The position numbers were made by a program, and so were the translations under genes. Shown piece by piece: positions 14,141 through 19,366 of a stretch of DNA of 19,366 nucleotides. The DNA comes from an uncultured Solobacterium sp. (GTDB lineage: Bacteria > Bacillota_I > Bacilli_A > Erysipelotrichales > Erysipelotrichaceae): positions 1-19,366 of the forward strand of contig CAJOLG010000008.1 of NCBI GenBank assembly GCA_905235315.1, given 5' to 3'. How positions within the stretch are numbered: position 1 is the stretch's first letter; every line of letters starts with the position of its first letter. The notes below the pieces were generated by a model, which ran no database searches, was not told the origin of the DNA, and saw nothing but the letters and a program-made list of their open reading frames with translations.

Positions 14141-16011
14141 CTGTCTTTCTCCTTCCGCTGTTTCAGCGCTACCGCAAGCACCGCGATATCTGCCGGGTTA
14201 ACGCCGGAGATCCGGGAAGCCTGCCCGATCGTCATCGGTTTGTACAGATTCAGCTTCTGCCGCCCTTCCAGGGAAAGATGATCCACGCCGTCGTAGTCAA
14301 AGTCCGGCCCGAGCACAATGTCTTCCATCGCCTTCAGCTTGTCCGCTTCCCGCCTTGCCTTTTCGATATAGCCGCTGTACTTGACCTCGATCTCACAGCG
14401 CTCGGCGGTTTTCTCATCTGCCGGCTCTCCCAGCATCTCCGTCAGCTCCATTGCGGTGATGCCCGGCCGCTTCAGCAGCTCATAGCCGCTCTCTCCCCGG
14501 TGTTCGGGAATAAAGTTTTTATCCTTACTTAATATCTCTGCCAGCCGGGGGTCATCCAGATGGAAGCGGGCTTCCTTCAGCTTCTCTTCCAGCGCATTCA
14601 GCGCTTCCTGTTTTTTCTCATATGCCGCATAGCGTTCATCGCTGATCAATCCGACCCTGCGTCCGTGTTCGATCAGACGCTGTTCCGCATTGTCATGGCG
14701 CAGCAGTAAGCGGAACTCCGCCCGTGAAGTAAGCAGGCGGTAGGGTTCCAGTGTGCCCTTGGTGGTAAGATCATCGATCAATACCCCGATATATGCCTCA
14801 TCCCGGCGGAAGACCAGCGGTTCTTTTTCTTCCAGCTTCATGGCGGCGTTGATGCCGGCCATGATGCCCTGTCCCGCGGCTTCTTCATATCCGGATGTTC
14901 CGTTGATCTGCCCTGCCGTAAACAGATTCTCAATGATCCTGTTTTCCAGCGTCGGCTTCATCTGAATCGGGTCAACTGCGTCATACTCGATCGCATAGGC
15001 GTACTTTTTGATCACACAGTGCTCAAAGCCCGGCAGAGTATGCGTCATCTCCTCCTGCACATCCCGCGGCAGGGAGGTGGAAAATCCCTGTACGTAGGTG
15101 GTGTCCATCGACAGGCTCTCCGGCTCCAGAAAGAGCAGATGCCGCGGCTTGTCCGCAAAGCGCACCAGCTTGTCTTCAATGGACGGGCAGTAGCGCGGCC
15201 CGACGCCTTTGACCACCCCCGAATACATCGAAGACCGATGGAGATTCCGGCGGATGATTTCATGCGTCTCGGGCGTCGTCCAGGTCATATAGCACGGTAC
15301 CTGTTCCGCATAGGGACGGATGTGCTCCGTCGTTTCGGAAAAGGCCACAAAGCCCTCGGTGCCCGGTTCAACCGGTGTCTTTGAAAAGTCGATGGAGGCG
15401 GTCAGCACCCGCGGCGGGGTTCCCGTCTTGAGACGGAAGGTCTTCAGCCCAAGCTCCCGCAGGGAAGCGGAAAGCTTCTCCGTGGTCGGCTCTTTGTCCG
15501 GCCCTCCCGGCACCACTTCATCGCTGATCATGTTCAGCCCTGCCATGTACGTTCCCGTCGTCAGGATCACCGCATCGGCAGAAAGAAAGGAACCGTCGCT
15601 GAGCGTGACACCGCTGACACGGTTCTGCCTGACATTCAGCGCGACGGTCATGCCTTCGATCACCGTGAGATTCTCCTGTTTCTCCAGGACATCCTGCATC
15701 ATCTTCCCGTAGGCAATCTTGTCCGACTGCACGCGCAGGGCACGCACGCCCGGACCTTTGGCGGTATTGAGCATCTTGAACTGCAGTGCGGTCGCATCTG
15801 CCGTTACGGGCATCTGGCCGCCCAGGGCATCGATCTCACGCACGACAATTCCTTTTGCGGGTCCGCCCACCGACGGATTGCATGGCATCTTGCCGATATT
15901 CTCTTTTCGCAGCGTGATCAGGGCTGTGCGGTGCTTCAGGCGCGCGCCCGCAAGCGCGGCCTCAATGCCCGCATGTCCGCCGCCGATCACGATGATTTCA
16001 AAATCAGACAT
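14137..16011 (-). CDS. mnmG: tRNA uridine-34 carboxymethylaminomethyl modification enzyme MnmG (GidA)
   Basis: A 624-residue FAD enzyme that with MnmE modifies U34 of tRNAs reading two-codon boxes. The FAD motif is IGGGHAG (9-15). The two catalytic cysteines are C44 (MPCNPSVGG) and C275 (GPRYCPSIEDK). The helical C-terminal domain that binds MnmE (about 540-624) ends with MTIGQASRISGVNPADIAVL. Length is normal. The partner gene mnmE, often adjacent, is not in this window. The start lies 8 nt inside the preceding unknown gene, with only a weak ribosome binding site, so translation is probably coupled. Confidence 0.97.
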   Translation of the reverse strand: MSDFEIIVIGGGHAGIEAALAGARLKHRTALITLRKENIGKMPCNPSVGGPAKGIVVREIDALGGQMPVTADATALQFKMLNTAKGPGVRALRVQSDKIAYGKMMQDVLEKQENLTVIEGMTVALNVRQNRVSGVTLSDGSFLSADAVILTTGTYMAGLNMISDEVVPGGPDKEPTTEKLSASLRELGLKTFRLKTGTPPRVLTASIDFSKTPVEPGTEGFVAFSETTEHIRPYAEQVPCYMTWTTPETHEIIRRNLHRSSMYSGVVKGVGPRYCPSIEDKLVRFADKPRHLLFLEPESLSMDTTYVQGFSTSLPRDVQEEMTHTLPGFEHCVIKKYAYAIEYDAVDPIQMKPTLENRIIENLFTAGQINGTSGYEEAAGQGIMAGINAAMKLEEKEPLVFRRDEAYIGVLIDDLTTKGTLEPYRLLTSRAEFRLLLRHDNAEQRLIEHGRRVGLISDERYAAYEKKQEALNALEEKLKEARFHLDDPRLAEILSKDKNFIPEHRGESGYELLKRPGITAMELTEMLGEPADEKTAERCEIEVKYSGYIEKARREADKLKAMEDIVLGPDFDYDGVDHLSLEGRQKLNLYKPMTIGQASRISGVNPADIAVLAVALKQRKEKDR

Positions 16012-16909
16012 GCTTCAACGCGTTATCAAGAAACGCTTTTGCCTCCTCCTGTTCCTCGCTCAGGATGCGGAATGCCATCACCCCTCCGCGCAGGCCGATG
16101 TCCTCGGCCCCCGCTTTGTACATCACAAGCTTGCCGAGCAGGTCGCGGATCCGTTTCTGCCGGTCGTTGGCCTGTGCCGTAAAGGGAACGATCACCGTCA
16201 CCTTGTCGTTGTCCACCAGAAAGGCATCGGTTTCCGATCCGCGGATCGCTTCACATTCCCCGGCCTCAATAAGCGGCTTCACCAGCTTCTTTGCCCGGCG
16301 GATCTCATTGCGCGTGCGGTCTTCTTCCGCAAGCTGTGAGGTGATGATCATGAGCTGCTGGCGGATCTCATCGAGCGCAAAGATGGTGTCGGGCTCATAG
16401 TTCTGACTGCCGGCCCAGAGATCAATTCCCCGGGTTTCCGCCAGCCGCAGGATACGCAGGGTCGCCATCGGGTCATTCCGGTCGATATAGGTAAAGCTCT
16501 CCAGCCGGTCATTGATGGCGAGGCCTGCCTCCTTCGGATACACCGGTGCACTGAAGTACACGCAGTCTTTCAGATGGAGGCAGTTCATCGTCTCCGGCAC
16601 CGTGCCGCTGCGCGAGGCAAGTTCAATCGCCTCCCGCAGGCGCTCTTTACTGCTGTAGCCGTTGGCGGTGCCGTACCGCTTCCACATTTCGTTGAGGGAA
16701 AGCCGGCTTGTGCTGTCAAAATGCGCATAGCCGACAAATCCCTTCTTCCGCTTCGTCTGCCCGTACGCATAGAAAAACAGGAGATCACCGCGTTTGAAAT
16801 CCGTAAAGCCGGCCCGGGCGGAAAGACGCCAGAAATTGACGTCCCTGTTTCCGCACAGACGGTGATATTCAATCATTTCCTGATCCGTGGTATAGGCAAT
16901 CGAGCTCAT
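16004..16909 (-). CDS. Unrecognised conserved-looking protein, possible PUA/EVE-like N-terminal domain
   Basis: A 301-residue soluble protein that I do not recognise. The first part (about 24-65) reads FWRLSARAGFTDFKRGDLLFFY, then KGFVGYAHF: an aromatic start, a GDxxFFY strand and a KGxxGxAxF strand. This is the pattern of PUA-superfamily domains such as EVE or ASCH, which read modified bases or RNA. The region to about 165 could complete it. A helical segment (175-215) leads to a C-terminal alpha/beta part (about 217-300; FLVDNDKVTVIVPF, then Arg/Lys-rich helix). No signal peptide or membrane helix is seen. It lies 12 nt after fhs with AAGGGA before the ATG, and overlaps mnmG by 8 nt, so it is co-expressed with a tRNA-modifying enzyme. 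The fold assignment is tentative; that it is a real gene is well supported. Confidence 0.8.
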   Translation of the reverse strand: MSSIAYTTDQEMIEYHRLCGNRDVNFWRLSARAGFTDFKRGDLLFFYAYGQTKRKKGFVGYAHFDSTSRLSLNEMWKRYGTANGYSSKERLREAIELASRSGTVPETMNCLHLKDCVYFSAPVYPKEAGLAINDRLESFTYIDRNDPMATLRILRLAETRGIDLWAGSQNYEPDTIFALDEIRQQLMIITSQLAEEDRTRNEIRRAKKLVKPLIEAGECEAIRGSETDAFLVDNDKVTVIVPFTAQANDRQKRIRDLLGKLVMYKAGAEDIGLRGGVMAFRILSEEQEEAKAFLDNALKHV

Positions 16910-16921
16910 ATGGTTTATCCC

Positions 16922-18589
16922 TTAGAAAATGCCGTAGCTGTCGCCGTTCTCATCCACACCCATGTGTACGGCTGCCGGTACCTTCGGAAGACCCGGCATG
17001 GTGAGAATCGAACCGGTATAGGCGACAATGAATCCCGCGCCGCGCGAGATTGAAAGATCCTGCACATGAATCACAAAGTTTTCCGGCCGGCCCTTGATGT
17101 TCGGGTCATCGGTCAGAGAAAGCGGGGTCTTTGCCATACAGACGGGCACCCGGTCCCACCCGTTGGCGATATAGATCTTGATCTTTTCCAGAGCGGTTTC
17201 GCTGTATTCCACATCCGAAGCGCCGTAGATCTGTTTCGAGATTGCGGCGATCTTGTTCTGAATCGTGTCATTGACATCATAAACCGGCGCATAATGCGTG
17301 GGCTCTTCGCAGAGTGCGCATACATGTTCCGCAAGGGCGATCGTTCCGTTTCCGCCGTTTGCCCAGCCGTCGCTCTCCTCTGCCGGATAGCCGTTTTCCT
17401 TACACCAGTTCAGCAGCGCCGCAACTTCGGCCGGGGTATCTGCCGAGAATTTGTTGATGGCAACCAGGAACGGTACGCCGAATGCCTGGACGCTTTCGAT
17501 ATGCTTGGCAAGGTTCTTCGCCCCCTCCAGCATCGCTTCGATATTCTCTTCCTGCAGGTGGTCTGCATCGACGCCGCCGTGCATCTTGAGTGCGCGTACG
17601 GTTGCGACAATCACAACCGCATTCGGTGTAAGGCCGCCGAGCCGGCACTTGATATCAAGGAATTTCTCAGCGCCGAGATCCGCACCGAAGCCGGCTTCTG
17701 TGACAACATAATCCGCAAGCTTCAGCGCTGTGCGGGTGGCGATCAGAGAGTTACAGCCATGGGCAATATTCGCAAACGGGCCGCCGTGCACAAATACCGG
17801 GGTATGTTCCAGGGTCTGAACGAGGTTCGGCTGAATCGCATCCTTCATGACAACGGTCGCTGCGCCGTCGGCTTCGATATCCTTGACGGTGACGGGCTTG
17901 TTGTCATAGGTGTAGGCAACGATACAGCGGCTGATGCGCTCGCGGAAGTCATCGAGGTCGCTTGACAGACACAGGATCGCCATGATTTCCGTTGCGACGG
18001 TAATCACAAAGTGATCTTTGCGCTCCACGCCGTTGGTCGCCTTTTCCTGGGCGATCGTGATTGTGCGCAGCGTGCGGTCATTCATATCCAGGCAGCGTTT
18101 CCATTCGACCTTCTCCGGGTCGATGTTCAGCGGGTTGCCCTGGTAAATACTGTTGTCGAGCATCGCCGCAATCAGGTTGGTCGCCGTTGTGATTGCGTGC
18201 ATGTCTCCCGTAAAGTGCAGGTTGATCGCCTCCATCGGGACCACCTGGGCATAGCCGCCGCCGGCTGCGCCGCCCTTGAGACCGAACACCGGTCCGAGCG
18301 ACGGTTCCCGCAGACATGCCATGACCTTCTTTCCGATCTTCTGCATGCCGTCCGCAAGACCGACGGTAGTGGTGGACTTGCCTTCTCCGGCTTTGGTCGG
18401 GTTGATCGCCGTCACAAGAATGAGCTTTCCGTCCGGGTTGTTTCCGATTTCCTCGCCGATCTTCAGCGAAACCTTCGCTTTGTCGTTTCCGTAAGGAATC
18501 AGATACTTCCGGTCGATGCCGGCTTTGTCCGCAATCGTGTAAATGTCTTCCAGTGTCGCTGCCTGTGCAATTTTCAGATCGTTGTTCAT
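16922..18589 (-). CDS. fhs: Formate-tetrahydrofolate ligase
   Basis: A 555-residue enzyme that makes 10-formyl-tetrahydrofolate from formate, THF and ATP, feeding purine and formyl-Met-tRNA synthesis (or acetogenesis in other Firmicutes). The ATP loop is NPTKAGEGKSTT (63-74), close to the usual TPAGEGKTT. The block EPSLGPVFGLKGGAAGGGYA and MEAINLHFTGDMHAI follow, and the C-terminal TGSILTMPGLPKVPAA is diagnostic. Length is normal. AAGGAGGAG lies 10 nt before the ATG, in the 27-nt gap after recR. No other Wood-Ljungdahl gene is nearby, so a biosynthetic role is more likely. Confidence 0.98.
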   Translation of the reverse strand: MNNDLKIAQAATLEDIYTIADKAGIDRKYLIPYGNDKAKVSLKIGEEIGNNPDGKLILVTAINPTKAGEGKSTTTVGLADGMQKIGKKVMACLREPSLGPVFGLKGGAAGGGYAQVVPMEAINLHFTGDMHAITTATNLIAAMLDNSIYQGNPLNIDPEKVEWKRCLDMNDRTLRTITIAQEKATNGVERKDHFVITVATEIMAILCLSSDLDDFRERISRCIVAYTYDNKPVTVKDIEADGAATVVMKDAIQPNLVQTLEHTPVFVHGGPFANIAHGCNSLIATRTALKLADYVVTEAGFGADLGAEKFLDIKCRLGGLTPNAVVIVATVRALKMHGGVDADHLQEENIEAMLEGAKNLAKHIESVQAFGVPFLVAINKFSADTPAEVAALLNWCKENGYPAEESDGWANGGNGTIALAEHVCALCEEPTHYAPVYDVNDTIQNKIAAISKQIYGASDVEYSETALEKIKIYIANGWDRVPVCMAKTPLSLTDDPNIKGRPENFVIHVQDLSISRGAGFIVAYTGSILTMPGLPKVPAAVHMGVDENGDSYGIF

Positions 18590-18616
18590 ACCCCTTTGTC
18601 TCCTCCTTTTTTGTGA

Positions 18617-19210
18617 TTACATGGCACGCCGGTCCGCAAGTGCATGGGACAGCGTGATTTCATCTGCGTAGTCCAGCATTCCGCCGGCCGGCAGACCGTG
18701 GGCGATTCGTGTGACAAGTACGTCCGGACATTCTTTTTTCAGAAGCCGGTCCAGATACATGGCGGTTGTTTCTCCGTCCATGGTGGCGCTTGTGGCGATG
18801 ATGACTTCCTTCGCATCTTTCGCCCGCGCAACCAGCGAGTCGATATTCAGATCCTCGGGCAGAACGCCCCGGGACGAAGAGATCAGTCCGTTCAGAACAT
18901 GATATACACCCTGATATTCCCCGGCCCGCTCCATCGCGGTCACATCCCGGGGGGACTGCACCACAAAGATCGTTCGGCGGTCCCGCTCCTTATCGCGGCA
19001 CACCGCACATTCTTCATGGTCGGTCAGATTCCCGCATACCGGGCACCGGTGCAGCTGTGTCTTGACGCCGATGAGGGCATCCGCAAACTGCCGCACTTCC
19101 TCTTCGGGCAGATCTGCCATGACAAGTGCATAGCGCTCGGCGGTTTTCTCTCCCACACCGGGCAGCCGGCGGAACTGTTCAATCAGCGTCTGCAAACTCT
19201 GCGGATACAT
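18617..19210 (-). CDS. recR: Recombination mediator RecR
   Basis: A 197-residue RecR, which with RecO (and RecF) loads RecA at gaps. The helix-hairpin-helix LPGVGEKTAERYA is near 16-28. A four-Cys zinc site (C56, C59, C68, C71) follows, then the Toprim domain (IFVVQSPRDVTAMERAGEYQGVYHVLNG) and the C-terminal THGLPAGG-like motif (here IAHGLPAGGMLDYADE). The start is ATG 19210. A TTG directly upstream (19213) would add one residue, but ATG is preferred. It starts 3 nt after the ybaB stop, the usual ybaB-recR pair. Confidence 0.97.
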   Translation of the reverse strand: MYPQSLQTLIEQFRRLPGVGEKTAERYALVMADLPEEEVRQFADALIGVKTQLHRCPVCGNLTDHEECAVCRDKERDRRTIFVVQSPRDVTAMERAGEYQGVYHVLNGLISSSRGVLPEDLNIDSLVARAKDAKEVIIATSATMDGETTAMYLDRLLKKECPDVLVTRIAHGLPAGGMLDYADEITLSHALADRRAM

Positions 19211-19213
19211 CAA

Positions 19214-19366
19214 TTACATCCCCGGAATTGAGATACCCTGGGTAACGGAACCCATCTTTTCCTCACGGTCGGTTCTTGCCTGATCCACTGCGCTGTTGAA
19301 CGCAATCAGCAGCATATCCTGCAGCTCTTCCTTGTTCTCTTTCGCAAGCAGCTCATCCGGAATCGA
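19214..19366 (-). CDS. ybaB: Partial 3' end of YbaB/EbfC-family nucleoid-associated DNA-binding protein
   Basis: Only the last 50 codons and the TAA are present; the gene continues past the right edge. The tail contains LLAKENKEELQDMLLIAF, NSAVDQARTDREEKMGS and the end GISIPGM. This matches the C-terminal helix and Gly-rich end of YbaB/EbfC proteins, small dimers that bind DNA and often sit between dnaX and recR. The position directly before recR supports the call. Confidence 0.9.
   Translation of the reverse strand, partial: SIPDELLAKENKEELQDMLLIAFNSAVDQARTDREEKMGSVTQGISIPGM

Overview
The window is a compact, almost entirely minus-strand stretch of a low-to-medium-GC Firmicute (Bacillota) chromosome. 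A Noc-type ParB paralogue beside soj/spo0J, a Firmicute-style ATP synthase operon with an atpI gene, formate-tetrahydrofolate ligase and a Pro-Thr-rich von Willebrand A surface protein all point there. The surface-protein style suggests an Erysipelotrichia-like gut or oral bacterium, but the family is an inference only. No tRNA, rRNA, CRISPR array or complete mobile element was seen.

Reading in the direction of transcription (right to left), the cluster begins with the 3' end of ybaB/ebfC (right edge), then recR, fhs, an unrecognised 301-residue protein with a possible PUA/EVE-like N-terminus, mnmG, a GHL10-type (DUF187) lipoprotein, rsmG, noc, parA (soj), parB (spo0J) and atpI-B-E-F-H-A-G-D-C. 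Genes overlap (4-11 nt) or lie 1-41 nt apart over about 16 kb, so long polycistronic transcripts are likely. The run ends at a long hairpin terminator after atpC (2981-3036). The order mnmG-rsmG-parA-parB-atp is the origin-proximal arrangement known from pseudomonads and partly from E. coli; here it occurs with a noc gene and a lipoprotein gene inserted.

Left of the terminator is a separate gene with its own -10 box and terminator: a 784-residue secreted VWA protein with a MIDAS site, a Pro-Thr stalk, a Cys-paired module and an LPXTG-like anchor (IPNTSD, hydrophobic helix, Arg). At the left edge is the first 40 codons of another minus-strand gene that may be an Rpn/PD-(D/E)XK-type putative transposase.

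The cluster joins recombination repair (RecR, YbaB), one-carbon supply (Fhs), tRNA and 16S rRNA modification (MnmG, RsmG), chromosome segregation and nucleoid occlusion (ParA, ParB, Noc) and energy coupling (F1Fo). The points most worth a second look are: an ATP synthase c subunit with Glu in both helices (two-carboxylate motif, suggesting Na+ coupling); a near-perfect Noc-binding palindrome in the 41-nt gap just upstream of rsmG-noc, with a perfect DnaA box about 33 nt away; the unknown protein before mnmG; and the C-terminal anchoring module of the VWA protein.
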